A DNA stretch of 32,143 nucleotides from positions 1 through 32,143 of the forward strand of contig JAOAGQ010000051.1 of NCBI GenBank assembly GCA_026415675.1, in the 5' to 3' direction. Below, piece after piece: positions 1-8,809 of this stretch. The DNA comes from Syntrophorhabdaceae bacterium (lineage in GTDB: Bacteria > Desulfobacterota > Syntrophorhabdia > Syntrophorhabdales > Syntrophorhabdaceae). The translations under genes and the position numbers were made by a program. Under the pieces are notes generated by a model. It had not been told where the DNA came from, made no database searches, and saw only the letters and a list, made by a program, of their open reading frames with translations. Position 1 is the stretch's first letter. Each line of letters opens with the position of its first letter.

Positions 1-482
1 GGGTCTTTAAACTGAACGGTGATTTCAACTATATTGTCCTTCTGAATAAAATTTATCTTCGTTATCTTCTCGAGCCTCCTAATCCCCTTCCACATGAGCT
101 TATTTTCGTCCTTATCCTCTGGGGATGGCTTTTCTATCAGAATTGGCAAAAGGTTATATTTTTTTATGATCTTCTCCTTTAAGGTATTACTTTTTAAGGT
201 ATTTACTATCTCGGCAGAGAGATGAGTTGTAGGGGGTGCTATCCCGAACTGTGAGGCAAATAAACTCGCAGCGCCGGTATCTTTTGATACAACCCCCGAG
301 GGGATGATTACCGCCTTTGCCTCGTATATGGGGGTCATGATCAGGGAGACGATGGCGGTGGCCACAACAGCGATCACCACGATCCATATGATAAACCACC
401 GATGTCTCCAGATTACCTTTACAAGGTCGAGTAGATTTATCTCATCCGCATCTTCCACACACTGTCTTGCCCCTTCTTCCAT
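1..482 (-). CDS. Wzz-family polysaccharide chain-length determinant / co-polymerase, N-terminal part (partial)
   Basis: The frame opens at an ATG (480-482, read leftward) behind a GGGGGA ribosome site and stays open to the left edge, giving about 160 residues without a stop. The N-terminus has the Wzz layout: a short acidic cytoplasmic start containing EINLLDLVKVIW, then one hydrophobic segment (about residues 28-46, FIIWIVVIAVVATAIVSLI), then TPIYEAKAVIIP, which opens the periplasmic domain. Proteins of this family sit in the inner membrane and set the chain length of O-antigen or exopolysaccharide, or assist export (GumC/ExoP type). The C-terminus is outside the window, so I cannot tell whether a BY-kinase domain is attached. 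It is divergent from tig and has its own promoter-like sequence. Family assignment is by pattern recognition of the N-terminus. Confidence 0.82.
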   Translation of the reverse strand, partial: MEEGARQCVEDADEINLLDLVKVIWRHRWFIIWIVVIAVVATAIVSLIMTPIYEAKAVIIPSGVVSKDTGAASLFASQFGIAPPTTHLSAEIVNTLKSNTLKEKIIKKYNLLPILIEKPSPEDKDENKLMWKGIRRLEKITKINFIQKDNIVEITVQFKD

Positions 483-555
483 AAGGTATCCCCCAAAATG
501 TATTGTCCTTCTTAAGAATCAATTTGCGTAAAAGGTACAAACGAATAACCCTTTA

Positions 556-584
556 ATTATTCTCTGCCCGGCCCCAAAAGTCAA
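556..584 (-). promoter_or_regulatory. Sigma70-type promoter for the Wzz-family gene
   Basis: Read leftward, TTGACT (579-584) and AATAAT (556-561) are separated by exactly 17 bases, matching 5 of 6 bases at each box. Transcription would start near 549, leaving a leader of about 67 bases before the ATG at 482. Confidence 0.6.
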
Positions 585-647
585 GAGATTAATAAGACGA
601 TGGTCCTTTGATACAGGTACTCCACTTTATATCAATCGCCTTACATC

Positions 648-676
648 TTGATAATTTGCGAGGTTATGTTTATAAT
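648..676 (+). promoter_or_regulatory. Sigma70-type promoter for tig-clpP-clpX
   Basis: TTGATA (648-653), a 17-base spacer and a perfect TATAAT (671-676) precede tig. The predicted start near 683 gives a leader of about 20 bases that includes the GGAGG ribosome site. No heat-shock (sigma32) signature or CIRCE repeat was seen here. Confidence 0.75.
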
Positions 677-691
677 AAGGCAACTGAATAC

Positions 692-696
692 GGAGG
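692..696 (+). promoter_or_regulatory. Ribosome binding site deciding the tig start
   Basis: GGAGG at 692-696 lies 6 bases before the ATG at 703 but only 3 bases before an in-frame TTG at 700, so ATG 703 is the likelier start. Confidence 0.7.
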
Positions 697-702
697 AACT
701 TG

Positions 703-1980
703 ATGAAGGTAGAAGTGACGGAGATCGACAGGATAAGAAAAAAAGTGGATGTCCTCTTTTCCGATGATGAGATTGCAAAAGAGAGAAGCCATGTGTACGA
801 TGAATTGAACAGGAGGGTAAGGCTAAAGGGCTTTAGGCCAGGGAAGATACCGAGGGATATTCTCAATCTATATTACAGGGATTATATAGATGAAGAGTTG
901 AGAAAAAGGCTTATTGAGACCTATATGGGAGATGCCTTATCTGAGGCAAAGATAGAACCCCTCGTAGAACCTTACGTCGATTTCATAGACGATGATAACC
1001 GTTTTGGGTATTCCCTCGAATGCGAGGTTATCCCCGATATCTCTCTTCCCGAATATAAGGGTATAGAGGTAGAGACGGAGCAGGTTGTTGTCACCGATGA
1101 AGAAGTAGACAACAGGCTTATGTCGTTGAGGCAGATGCATGCGGAGATTATATCGAAAGATTCCCCTGAAGGGGCAAAGAGCGGGGATCTTGTGATTATA
1201 AGCTATCAGGGATACGAAGAGGGGAAACCATTAAAGGATGTTTTCCATGACTCATACCCCCTTGAACTCGGTGTGTCGGGGATCATGCCCGAATTTGAGA
1301 TGTCCATTGTCGGGATGAAGGTCGGGGAGGAGAAGGATATTACCATAGATTTCCCCCAAGATTACCCGGATAAGGCGTATGGGGGCAAATCCATCCTGTT
1401 TAAGGTGAGGCTGAAGGATATAAAGGAGAAGAGGCTTCCCGAGGTGGACGATGATTTTGCAAAAGATTTGAACTTTGAAAACGTCGAGCGTTTAATGGAG
1501 GGCATAAGGGAGGAGATCAGAAAAGAAAAGGAGAAGGAAAGGGAGAGGGCGATCTCCGAGAAGATTATAAACAAAATACTCTCTAACGCAGAGATCCCTG
1601 TCCCTGAAAGGACTTTGAAGCGACGGATAGACAGAATGGTGGAGGATGCCCTATCGAGGTACGATACGGAGCGGTTTACTTCGGAGGAAAGGAAGAAGCT
1701 TGAGGATAATTACAGAAAGGATTTTGAAAAAATAGGGGAAGAGAAGCTAAAGGCGGAGATTCTCCTTTCGAAAATCGCACAGACCGAAGGTATAAAGGTG
1801 GAAGATGGCGATGTGGAAGAAAGGATAAAGAAGACGGCCATGGAATTTAACAGGTCCTTCGATGAACTGATCGATTTTTATGAAAAGAATAACATGTTGG
1901 AATATTTAAAAAATGGTATACTCCAGGAAAAGACGATGGCATTCTTGAAGGAACATGCCATAATTAAGGAGAAGACATGA
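703..1980 (+). CDS. tig: Trigger factor (ribosome-associated chaperone / prolyl isomerase)
   Basis: Trigger factor binds the ribosome near the exit tunnel and shields nascent chains. The 425-residue product has the three usual parts: an N-terminal ribosome-binding domain with the GFRPGKIP signature (about residues 43-50), an FKBP-type PPIase domain (about 150-245, with [11 protein letters not shown] and [18 protein letters not shown]), and a charged, helical C-terminal chaperone domain. Length is close to the family norm (about 430). The start is ATG 703, chosen by ribosome-site spacing over the TTG at 700. The stop overlaps the clpP start (ATGA), so the two are translationally coupled; tig-clpP-clpX is a classic bacterial order. 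A consensus promoter lies just upstream. Confidence 0.95.
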   Translation: MKVEVTEIDRIRKKVDVLFSDDEIAKERSHVYDELNRRVRLKGFRPGKIPRDILNLYYRDYIDEELRKRLIETYMGDALSEAKIEPLVEPYVDFIDDDNRFGYSLECEVIPDISLPEYKGIEVETEQVVVTDEEVDNRLMSLRQMHAEIISKDSPEGAKSGDLVIISYQGYEEGKPLKDVFHDSYPLELGVSGIMPEFEMSIVGMKVGEEKDITIDFPQDYPDKAYGGKSILFKVRLKDIKEKRLPEVDDDFAKDLNFENVERLMEGIREEIRKEKEKERERAISEKIINKILSNAEIPVPERTLKRRIDRMVEDALSRYDTERFTSEERKKLEDNYRKDFEKIGEEKLKAEILLSKIAQTEGIKVEDGDVEERIKKTAMEFNRSFDELIDFYEKNNMLEYLKNGILQEKTMAFLKEHAIIKEKT

Positions 1981-2561
1981 ACCTTGTACCCATAGTCATT
2001 GAGAGGGACGGCAGGGGGGAAAGGGCTTACGACATATACTCCAAGCTCCTCAAGGAGAGGATAGTCTTTCTCGGGACAGCGATAGACGATAATGTGGCGA
2101 ATAGCATCATCGCCCAGCTTCTATTTCTCGAATCGGAGGATCCCACAAAGGAGATATACCTGTACATAAATTCTCCGGGGGGTTATATCACAAGCGGTCT
2201 TGCGATCTATGACACGATGCAGTACATTAAACCTCCGGTGATTACTATGTGTATTGGGCAGGCGGCGAGTATGGGGGCGGTTTTACTCGCCGGAGGTGAA
2301 AGAGGGAAGAGATATGCCCTCCCCCATTCGAGAATACTCATCCATCAACCCTTAGGGGGTGTTCAGGGTCAGGCCACCGATATAAACATCCAGGCAAAGG
2401 AGATATTGAGAATAAGGGATGAGATAAACAAGATCTTCGTGAAACATACCCAGCAGCCCATAGAAAAGATCGCCCAGGATACGGAGAGAGACTTTTTTAT
2501 GAATGCAGAGCAGGCCAAGGAGTATGGTATCATAGATGAAATCGTGGAGAAGAGGAAATAA
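1977..2561 (+). CDS. clpP: ATP-dependent Clp protease proteolytic subunit
   Basis: ClpP forms the double-heptameric serine protease chamber that degrades substrates unfolded by ClpX or ClpA. The 194-residue product contains the nucleophile motif GQAASMG (Ser98), [10 protein letters not shown] (His123) and the third triad residue Asp172 (DTERDFFM), at the spacing expected for ClpP. INSPGG and [11 protein letters not shown] are also family hallmarks. The ATG at 1977 overlaps the tig stop by four bases, and clpX begins two bases after the clpP stop, so the chaperone, protease and unfoldase appear to be made together. No long propeptide is visible. Confidence 0.97.
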   Translation: MNLVPIVIERDGRGERAYDIYSKLLKERIVFLGTAIDDNVANSIIAQLLFLESEDPTKEIYLYINSPGGYITSGLAIYDTMQYIKPPVITMCIGQAASMGAVLLAGGERGKRYALPHSRILIHQPLGGVQGQATDINIQAKEILRIRDEINKIFVKHTQQPIEKIAQDTERDFFMNAEQAKEYGIIDEIVEKRK

Positions 2562-2563
2562 TC

Positions 2564-3817
2564 ATGATTAAAAGAGGTAACGGAAGGGCGATGAAACTTT
2601 ACTGCTCTTTTTGCGGAAAGAGCCAGGATGAGGTGAAGAAACTGATAGCAGGGCCAATGGTATATATATGCGATGAATGCATAGGCCTCTGTAACGAGAT
2701 TATCCAGGAAGAGGTAAAAAAGGAAAGGTTTGACTACATCAAGACATCGATACCCAAACCAAATGAAATTAAAAAACTCCTCGATGAATACGTGATAGGC
2801 CAGGAACAGGCAAAAAAGACGCTCTCCGTGGCCGTGTATAACCATTACAAAAGGATAGAGGCAAAGACCACCTTCGATGATGTCGAGATACAGAAGAGCA
2901 ACATCCTCCTGATAGGCCCTACAGGCTCAGGGAAGACCCTTCTTGCCCAGACCCTTGCGAAAATCCTCCACGTTCCGTTTACTATAGCGGATGCCACAAC
3001 CCTTACGGAGGCAGGTTATGTAGGGGAGGACGTAGAAAATATCATCCTCTATCTGCTCCAGGCGGCAGACTATAATGTGGAGAAGGCCGAAAAAGGTATA
3101 GTCTATATCGATGAGATAGACAAGATCTCGAGGAAGACGGAGAGCCCTTCTATCACAAGGGATGTATCAGGAGAGGGTGTCCAGCAGGCGCTTCTGAAGA
3201 TCATAGAGGGTACAATAGCGAACATACCTCCCAAGGGAGGGAGAAAACACCCCCAGCAGGAGTACATAAAGGTGGACACCACAAACATCCTCTTCATCTG
3301 CGGAGGGGCATTCAACGGTATAGACTCTATAATAGCGAACAGGATAGGGAGAAGAGGGATAGGCTTTGGTGTCGATGTAGAGGGTGGTAGAGACAAGAGA
3401 TACTCGGAGTTAATAAAGGAGATCCAGCCTGAAGACCTCCTCAAGTACGGGCTTATTCCCGAATTTATAGGGAGACTTCCCATTATCTCAACCCTCGACG
3501 AGTTAAGTGAAGAGGCCTTGGTTGAGATATTGAAGAGGCCGAGAAATGCGATAATCAAGCAGTATAGAAAACTCTTTGAACTCGAAAACGTGAAACTCAC
3601 CTTTACGGAAGGGGCGATAAGGGCTATCGCAAAAGAGGCGATGAAGAAGAAGACAGGGGCGAGGGGTTTAAGATCCATACTGGAGAAGGTAATGCTCGAT
3701 GTGATGTACGAGGTCCCTTCCATATCAAACGTGAAGGAATGTGTGATAAACGAGGATGTGATTGTAAACAAGGACAGACCCATAATCGTATACGAAGAAG
3801 AGGCGGAGAGCGCATAG
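2564..3817 (+). CDS. clpX: Clp protease ATP-binding unfoldase ClpX
   Basis: ClpX is the hexameric AAA+ unfoldase that feeds ClpP. The N-terminal zinc-binding domain has Cys14, Cys17, Cys36 and Cys39. The Walker A motif GPTGSGKT lies at 118-125, the pore-loop motif GYVG at 151-154, and Walker B YIDEID at about 181-186. A ClpP-docking IGF loop is present (RRGIGFG), and the sensor-2 region GARGLRS lies near the C-terminus. The 417 residues match the family. ATG 2564 has AGAGG eight bases upstream; an internal ATG at 2591, also after a GGAAG, would shorten the protein by nine residues and cannot be excluded. No lon gene follows; the next gene, comEC, is on the other strand. Confidence 0.96.
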   Translation: MIKRGNGRAMKLYCSFCGKSQDEVKKLIAGPMVYICDECIGLCNEIIQEEVKKERFDYIKTSIPKPNEIKKLLDEYVIGQEQAKKTLSVAVYNHYKRIEAKTTFDDVEIQKSNILLIGPTGSGKTLLAQTLAKILHVPFTIADATTLTEAGYVGEDVENIILYLLQAADYNVEKAEKGIVYIDEIDKISRKTESPSITRDVSGEGVQQALLKIIEGTIANIPPKGGRKHPQQEYIKVDTTNILFICGGAFNGIDSIIANRIGRRGIGFGVDVEGGRDKRYSELIKEIQPEDLLKYGLIPEFIGRLPIISTLDELSEEALVEILKRPRNAIIKQYRKLFELENVKLTFTEGAIRAIAKEAMKKKTGARGLRSILEKVMLDVMYEVPSISNVKECVINEDVIVNKDRPIIVYEEEAESA

Positions 3818-3820
3818 GTC

Positions 3821-6091
3821 TTACTCGATATAAGTCTTGTAATATATTTTCCTGCCATCGGTACAGATGCTTATAAAACCATCCTTGTCGGTCCTTAAGA
3901 CGGGGATAGAGAGTACCCTGTATCTTTCTATAACCTCCCGGGAAGGAAGACCTGTTATTCCTTTTCCTGTGCTCAATACCGCAAGGTCCGGTCTTACGTT
4001 TAATAGAAAGGGGAGGCTACTTGAGCTTCTGCTGCCGTGATGGGGGATTTTGAGGATATTTGCCTTAAGCGGTGTCTTTGAATCGATGAGCATCTCTTCC
4101 ACCTCTTTTTCAATATCCCCGGGGAGGAGAAATGACACCCCTTTATAGGTGAGTTTCATGACAACGGAGGCATTATTCAGGTTGCTATAGAACATGCCTC
4201 TTACAGGATTTAGTACCTCGATTGTGGTATTACCCTCGAGGTATATTTTATCCCCTCTATTTAAAAGGAGAAACCTCCCCCCTCTTTCCTCGACATCCCT
4301 TATAATCCCCATGAATCGTTGATCTTCTGTATATATCCCCCCGGCGGCGAATCTCTTTACGTTAAAGTATCTCGCAATATAGGGGAGCCCCCCTATGTGG
4401 TCTATATGGGGATGGGTATTTATGAGATAGTCGATGGTCAGGATCTTTTTAGATAAGAGAATAGGGGTTAAGACAGACTTCCCGATATCATAGTCGAGGT
4501 TATAGAAGCCTCCCCCGTCTATCAAGAGCCTTACCCCCGATGGTGCCTCAACAAGCATTGCCTCTCCGGGGCCTACATCGATGAAGTGGAAGCAGAGGTT
4601 ATCGTTGTATCTATCTTTATAGACCGTATAGGAGTGAAAAATTGAAAGGGGTATGATTAACCCAAAAAGGAGGATGGCAACGGGGCGCCTCCTTATATAG
4701 ACGATGGAGAAGAGAAAAGCGAAATAGAGGAGGATCTCCGTAAGGTTAGGTCTTATCACTGGGTATATGTATCCAAAGTTCAGGTGTTTAAGTAGCCAAA
4801 GGGATATATCGATGACCTCCCCTGCAATCTTCAAAACATAAGTGCCATAGGGGGCTACTATTCCTATTAAGGCCAAGGGGAGGGCGATGATGCAGATAAG
4901 AGGGATGGCAAAGAGATTGTGGATGATCGAGAAGGGGTTTATGCCATAGAAGTGATATATTACTATGGGCATTGTGCCGAGAAAGGCGAAAAGTGTTATG
5001 GCAGCGGTCGTAATCACCCATTTTACCAACAGGTTTTTTATCTTGAAGAAGGGGGACAACCTTTCGGCAAATATGGTGATAGAGATGACACTTACAAAGG
5101 TAAGCTGGAATTTAGCGGTAAAAAGGGAGTGGGGGAATAGAAGGAGTATAACAAGTCCGCTCAAGGCGATCGTATTGAGTAGGCTTTTGCCCCTTTCAAA
5201 AAAGATGGAAAGCATAAATATGACGACCATGATCGTGGCCCTGACAACAGGGGTATCGGCCCCTGCCGTCAACATGAAGAGGAAGGCGAAGAGTATGGTG
5301 GTGAGAGAGGCGTATCTTTTATCGTTGCCATTTAAGCGGAAGATATAATACCTTCCCCACAGCCATTTTGAGAGAAAAAAGAAAAAGGCCGTTATAATCC
5401 CTATATGGGAGCCCGATATGGAGAGTATATGGGATGTCCCTGTGGTTAAAAAGAGGTTTCTCGTCTCTTCCTTGAGGCCTGTTGTATCCCCGATCGTAAT
5501 GGCCGATATGATCTCAGGCGATTTTGCCCCTGACCCCTCTATCCTTTTTTTCAAAAAATTACGCCACATATGGGCATAGTTTTTCCCTTTGTATAGGGCA
5601 ACCACATCCCCTTTTAATTCATAGAACACCCCTTCAGTTCTTTTCATCCATTTCCATGAGGGGGTATAGGGGTTTTTGAACGTCTCACCGATTGGGGAGA
5701 GGGACCCTGTAATCTCTATCGTATCGTTGATTTTATAGTCTTTCTCCGACCTGTAGAGTACCCTTAACCTTTTATATGGCGTGGGACTTACAATCTCGAC
5801 TATCTTTGTTTTCGGGGAGGACTGAACAACGATACATCTATATACACCTTTTGAACCATCTATCTGTATATCGTTGCCTTTCATTGTGATACCCATCCTT
5901 ACCATACCGGTGCAGAAAAATAGACAGAGGAGGGAGATCCCACATAAAGGGAAAAGGCCCTCCCTTTTCATCATGAAATAAAGGGCAGGTATGAGGATCA
6001 CCAAAGATAAAAAAGGAAATAAAAGGGGTGGGGCAAATACTGCCTCGATGTATATACCAAGCAGAAAGGCGAGTATGGAGGCAAAGAGCAA
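3821..6091 (-). CDS. comEC: ComEC/Rec2-family DNA-uptake channel protein with metallo-beta-lactamase domain
   Basis: ComEC carries single-stranded DNA across the inner membrane in natural transformation. The 756-residue protein has the full family layout: N-terminal membrane segments and a DUF4131-like soluble region (to about residue 175), a competence domain with many transmembrane segments (about 190-480, starting with SHILSISGSHIGII), and a C-terminal metallo-beta-lactamase domain (from about 500: DVGPGEA, LLIDGGG, then THPHIDH with His560, His562, Asp564 and His565). The start is TTG at 6091 with AGGGG about ten bases upstream; an in-frame stop two codons further upstream rules out extension. 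It converges on clpX with only three bases between stops. No other competence gene is visible, so use for DNA uptake is inferred from family only. Confidence 0.9.
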   Translation of the reverse strand: MLFASILAFLLGIYIEAVFAPPLLFPFLSLVILIPALYFMMKREGLFPLCGISLLCLFFCTGMVRMGITMKGNDIQIDGSKGVYRCIVVQSSPKTKIVEIVSPTPYKRLRVLYRSEKDYKINDTIEITGSLSPIGETFKNPYTPSWKWMKRTEGVFYELKGDVVALYKGKNYAHMWRNFLKKRIEGSGAKSPEIISAITIGDTTGLKEETRNLFLTTGTSHILSISGSHIGIITAFFFFLSKWLWGRYYIFRLNGNDKRYASLTTILFAFLFMLTAGADTPVVRATIMVVIFMLSIFFERGKSLLNTIALSGLVILLLFPHSLFTAKFQLTFVSVISITIFAERLSPFFKIKNLLVKWVITTAAITLFAFLGTMPIVIYHFYGINPFSIIHNLFAIPLICIIALPLALIGIVAPYGTYVLKIAGEVIDISLWLLKHLNFGYIYPVIRPNLTEILLYFAFLFSIVYIRRRPVAILLFGLIIPLSIFHSYTVYKDRYNDNLCFHFIDVGPGEAMLVEAPSGVRLLIDGGGFYNLDYDIGKSVLTPILLSKKILTIDYLINTHPHIDHIGGLPYIARYFNVKRFAAGGIYTEDQRFMGIIRDVEERGGRFLLLNRGDKIYLEGNTTIEVLNPVRGMFYSNLNNASVVMKLTYKGVSFLLPGDIEKEVEEMLIDSKTPLKANILKIPHHGSRSSSSLPFLLNVRPDLAVLSTGKGITGLPSREVIERYRVLSIPVLRTDKDGFISICTDGRKIYYKTYIE

Positions 6092-6114
6092 GTCTTTTTA
6101 TCCCCTTCAGAGGT

Positions 6115-6143
6115 CTTTTATCAGAGACATGCTTAAGAGTCAA
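6115..6143 (-). promoter_or_regulatory. Possible promoter for comEC
   Basis: Read leftward, TTGACT (6138-6143), a 17-base spacer and TAAAAG (6115-6120). The -35 is good and the -10 moderate. It sits in the 105-base divergent region shared with parA. Confidence 0.45.
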
Positions 6144-6162
6144 CGAACTTTAACTCTTTTAC

Positions 6163-6181
6163 AACACAAAAGTTTTGTGTT
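6163..6181 (+). promoter_or_regulatory. Perfect 9+1+9 palindrome upstream of parA, putative operator
   Basis: AACACAAAA and TTTTGTGTT are perfect inverted arms around a single G. The palindrome ends 15 bases before the parA ATG and lies upstream of the comEC promoter. It does not resemble the known parS consensus (TGTTTCACGTGAAACA). A weak parA promoter (TTTACA 6158-6163, 17 bases, TAACCT 6181-6186) would overlap it. A role as repressor site, possibly for ParA/ParB autoregulation, is inference. Confidence 0.45.
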
Positions 6182-6196
6182 AACCTATTCACCGCC

Positions 6197-6955
6197 ATGG
6201 TGATCTCCATAGCAAACCAAAAAGGTGGGGTCGGGAAGACCACAACCACGGTGAACCTTGCTGCCTCTGTCGCTGTTTCCGAGCGGAAGACCCTCATCGT
6301 GGACATGGACTCCCAGAGCAATGCCACAACGAGCTTCGGCATATCTTACAGTGGCCTATACGGCCACCTCTATCACGTGTTGATCGGGAAGAAATCTCCC
6401 CGGGAGGTGATAAGAAAGACAGAAGTCCCCTACCTCGAGATACTCCCTTCCCACCCGGACCTCATAGGTGCAGAGGTGGAGCTCCTCGATATAGATGAAA
6501 GGGAGTATGTGTTGCATAAAGCCCTTGCCACGATCAAGGACACATACAGATATATGTTTATCGATTGCCCCCCCTCTTTGGGTCTCCTCACCATAAACGC
6601 CCTTGTTGCTTCAGATTTTGTTATCATACCACTCCAGTGTGAGTATTTTGCTTTAGAGGGCCTTGCCCTCCTTTTAAGGACGATAACGATTATCAAGAAG
6701 AGGCTCAACCCGAAATTGGAGATACTGGGCGTACTTCTCACCATGTTTGACAGGAGAAATAATCTTTCCTACAGGGTCCTCGATGAGGTAAAGAGCTATT
6801 TCAACGAGAGTGTCTTCAAGACCGTAATCCCCCGGAATGTAAAACTGAGTGAGGCCCCAAGTTATGGAAAACCCGTGTTGCTCTATGATATATGTTCTAA
6901 GGGCGCGGAGAGCTATCTCGAACTCGCCTCTGAAATACTTGAAAAGGGTGTGTGA
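6197..6955 (+). CDS. parA: ParA/Soj chromosome-partitioning ATPase
   Basis: ParA-type P-loop ATPases form dynamic gradients on the nucleoid and move ParB-bound origins. The 252-residue product begins MVISIANQKGGVGKTTT, with the deviant Walker A lysines in place, followed by the A' motif VDMDSQSNAT and Walker B FIDCPPSLG. Downstream family blocks include PLQCEYFALEGL and TVIPRNVKLSEAPSYGKPV. The ATG at 6197 is the only usable start: the frame runs open upstream to a stop near 6134 without another ATG, GTG or TTG. No Shine-Dalgarno-like sequence precedes it. parB overlaps the stop. Absence of a variable DNA-binding N-terminus fits the chromosomal Soj type. Confidence 0.95.
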   Translation: MVISIANQKGGVGKTTTTVNLAASVAVSERKTLIVDMDSQSNATTSFGISYSGLYGHLYHVLIGKKSPREVIRKTEVPYLEILPSHPDLIGAEVELLDIDEREYVLHKALATIKDTYRYMFIDCPPSLGLLTINALVASDFVIIPLQCEYFALEGLALLLRTITIIKKRLNPKLEILGVLLTMFDRRNNLSYRVLDEVKSYFNESVFKTVIPRNVKLSEAPSYGKPVLLYDICSKGAESYLELASEILEKGV

Positions 6956-7767
6956 TGACAAAAAAGGACCCACTGGGAAAAGGATTATCTGCCATACTTA
7001 AGGATGTTGAGGAGAAGGGCACCACAAGACTTATACCTGTTGTTGATATAAGCCCCGGGGAGATGCAGCCAAGGTTGGATATGAAGGAAGAGACCCTCCT
7101 TGAGCTTGCCTCCTCGATCAGAGAGAAAGGGGTACTCCAGCCTATAATACTAAGGAGAAAGGGTGGGGGCTACGAGATCATCGCAGGGGAGAGGCGTTAC
7201 AGGGCTGCCGTTATGGCAGGATTGAATGAGGTACCTGCAATAATAAAGGATGTGGATGACAAAGAGGCCCTTGAACTCGCCATGATAGAAAATCTCCAGC
7301 GAGAGGACCTAAACCCCATCGAAGTGGCAAGGATGTATGAAAGGTTTGCCGATGAATTCGGTTATACCCACGAAGAGATAGGGAAAAGACTGGGTATTAA
7401 CAGGAGTTCTGTTACAAATTTTATAAGACTTTTGAAACTTCCAGAATGGATACAGGGTCTCATCAAAGAGGGGAAACTCACCTATGGCCATGGGAGGGTT
7501 CTTATAAATCTAAAAAACGAGGACGAGCAGAGGAGATTCGTAAAGAGGGTGGTCCAGGATGGGATTTCCGTCAGGGAGCTTGAGAGGGCGGTAAAAAAGA
7601 AGGAAGAGAAGAAGACGGACTTCCCTAACCTCGAAAGGATAATGGGGGATGCCCTCGGGACAAAGGTGACGATAAAGTATACAAAAAATAGGGGCACCAT
7701 AGTGATCAATTTTTATTCAAAAGAGGACTTAGAAAGGATAGCAGCATTGATTTCAAAGGATTTATAA
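6955..7767 (+). CDS. parB: ParB/Spo0J chromosome-partitioning protein
   Basis: ParB binds parS sites near the origin and spreads as a CTP-dependent clamp. The 270-residue product has the PLGKGLSAIL N-terminal ParA-contact motif, the CTP-binding boxes GERRYRA (78-84) and ENLQREDLNPIE (from 112), a helix-turn-helix (about 137-160, THEEIGKRLGINRSSVTNF), and a C-terminal dimerisation region. The ATG at 6955 shares its A with the parA TGA stop; an in-frame GTG at 6952 is a less likely start. parAB directly upstream of atpF'/atpF is a common order in Desulfobacterota. No parS-like sequence was noticed nearby by eye. Confidence 0.95.
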   Translation: MTKKDPLGKGLSAILKDVEEKGTTRLIPVVDISPGEMQPRLDMKEETLLELASSIREKGVLQPIILRRKGGGYEIIAGERRYRAAVMAGLNEVPAIIKDVDDKEALELAMIENLQREDLNPIEVARMYERFADEFGYTHEEIGKRLGINRSSVTNFIRLLKLPEWIQGLIKEGKLTYGHGRVLINLKNEDEQRRFVKRVVQDGISVRELERAVKKKEEKKTDFPNLERIMGDALGTKVTIKYTKNRGTIVINFYSKEDLERIAALISKDL

Positions 7768-7889
7768 AAAATAGTGCAATACTTCACAAATAAAAATTGA
7801 AAATTTTGTATATTTATGATACTAAAATTCATAGTCTCTTTGCAGTTGAAATTTAATAATCATTGATACCCGTTACGAGGTAGAAACGC
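7768..7889 (+). promoter_or_regulatory. AT-rich leader of the ATP synthase operon
   Basis: The 122-base gap is very AT-rich and probably holds the atp operon promoter. No box pair is convincing: TTGAAA at 7797-7802 has only GATACT (7818-7823, 15-base spacer) as a partner, and TTGTAT (7807-7812) pairs weakly with CATAGT (7830-7835) over 17 bases. A moderate ACGAGG ribosome site lies near 7876-7881. Confidence 0.35.
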
Positions 7890-8318
7890 ATGATAGAATT
7901 CAACTATACGATCCTGGTACAATTCTTAAATTTTTTGATCCTCATGATTCTTCTGAACCAATTCCTCTTCAAGCCATTGTCAAAGGCCATCTCAAAAAGA
8001 GGGAAGAAGATAGACTCTTTCTTCGAAACATCGAAGGCGTATAGAGAAGAGGCGGAAGGTCTTTTGAAGACCTATGAAGAGACGATGAGGGATAAAAAGA
8101 GACCTGTCGTTGAAATGAAGGACTCTCTCGTCTCCGATGGGAGAAGAAGGTCTATGGAGCTTATAGATCAGGCAAAATCGGAGATGGCAGAAGAATTATC
8201 GAGACTGAGGGAAACAATAGAGATCGAGAAGAAAAAGACCTATGAAGCCTTACAGGCAGATCTCGATAGACTTTCAGCGGATGCTGCAAAGAAGATATTG
8301 AAAAGGAGTCTCACATGA
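7890..8318 (+). CDS. atpF': ATP synthase F0 subunit b' (second b-type stator subunit)
   Basis: The b and b' subunits form the peripheral stalk that holds F1 against rotation. The 142-residue product has one N-terminal membrane segment (about 5-28, FNYTILVQFLNFLILMILLN) followed by FLFKPLSKAISKRGKKI and a long charged coiled coil. It is shorter than the adjacent b subunit and has the lysine-rich segment after the membrane helix. Paired b genes are known from Desulfobacterota, Alphaproteobacteria and photosynthetic bacteria. Its stop overlaps the next start by four bases. The assignment as b' rather than b rests on order and length. Confidence 0.88.
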   Translation: MIEFNYTILVQFLNFLILMILLNQFLFKPLSKAISKRGKKIDSFFETSKAYREEAEGLLKTYEETMRDKKRPVVEMKDSLVSDGRRRSMELIDQAKSEMAEELSRLRETIEIEKKKTYEALQADLDRLSADAAKKILKRSLT

Positions 8319-8809
8319 CAGGAGGTTCTGAATCGTGGCTCTCCATTGGTTTTAAGTTCTTTAACTTTGCAATCCTCGTCGGTATCCTCGTTAAATTCAT
8401 CAGAAAACCCCTTAAAAATTACCTTGAATCGAGACAAAAGGAGATAAAGGAGAGACTTGAAGAAGGGGAGAGAAAGTTAAAGGAAGCTATGGAACTCAAG
8501 GCGGAATACGAACAGAAGCTTGCCAATCTCGAGAGAGAACTGGAACTCTTCAAGAAGGCAACGATGGAGGAGGCGGAGAGGGAGAGGGATAAGATCATAG
8601 CCGAGGCAAAGGAATTTGCATCAAAAATAAAGGAGCAGGCCCGTTTTACATATGAGCAGGAGGTAAGGGAGGTCAGGGTTAAGCTGAAAGAGGAGATGGC
8701 AAAACTCATAACGGAAAGGGCCGAGAAGCTTATAACTGAGAGCATGACCCGGGAAGACCACAGAAGGATGGTGGAAGACTTTATAGATAAGGTGAGGAGT
8801 CTCAATTGA
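8315..8809 (+). CDS. atpF: ATP synthase F0 subunit b
   Basis: The 164-residue product has an N-terminal membrane helix (about 8-28, LSIGFKFFNFAILVGILVKF), the typical RKPLKNYLESRQKEIKERL transition, and then a long Glu/Lys/Arg-rich coiled coil that would pair with b' as the stator stalk. The C-terminal stretch (LITERAEKLI) ends in [13 protein letters not shown], the usual delta-contacting end. It starts with an ATGA overlap with atpF' and ends overlapping the TTG start of atpH, consistent with tight translational coupling and defined stoichiometry. Confidence 0.92.
   Translation: MTGGSESWLSIGFKFFNFAILVGILVKFIRKPLKNYLESRQKEIKERLEEGERKLKEAMELKAEYEQKLANLERELELFKKATMEEAERERDKIIAEAKEFASKIKEQARFTYEQEVREVRVKLKEEMAKLITERAEKLITESMTREDHRRMVEDFIDKVRSLN
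8794..8799 (+). promoter_or_regulatory. Ribosome binding site supporting a TTG start of atpH
   Basis: GAGGAG (8794-8799) is 6 bases upstream of TTG 8806, which supports this rare start codon; no in-frame ATG lies near. Confidence 0.65.

Noticed and set aside
304-531. Small plus-strand open frame at the left end
   Set aside because: It lies antisense to the Wzz-family gene, which has a clear membrane helix and family motifs in the minus frame.
3103-3858. Long open frame on the minus strand, antisense to clpX
   Set aside because: It is low-complexity (Ser/Ile/Phe-rich), overlaps the fully assigned clpX and comEC end, and lacks any family motif; it mirrors the codon bias of the sense gene.
7768-7889. 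parS site near parB
   Set aside because: No sequence resembling TGTTTCACGTGAAACA was found by eye in this gap or upstream of parA.
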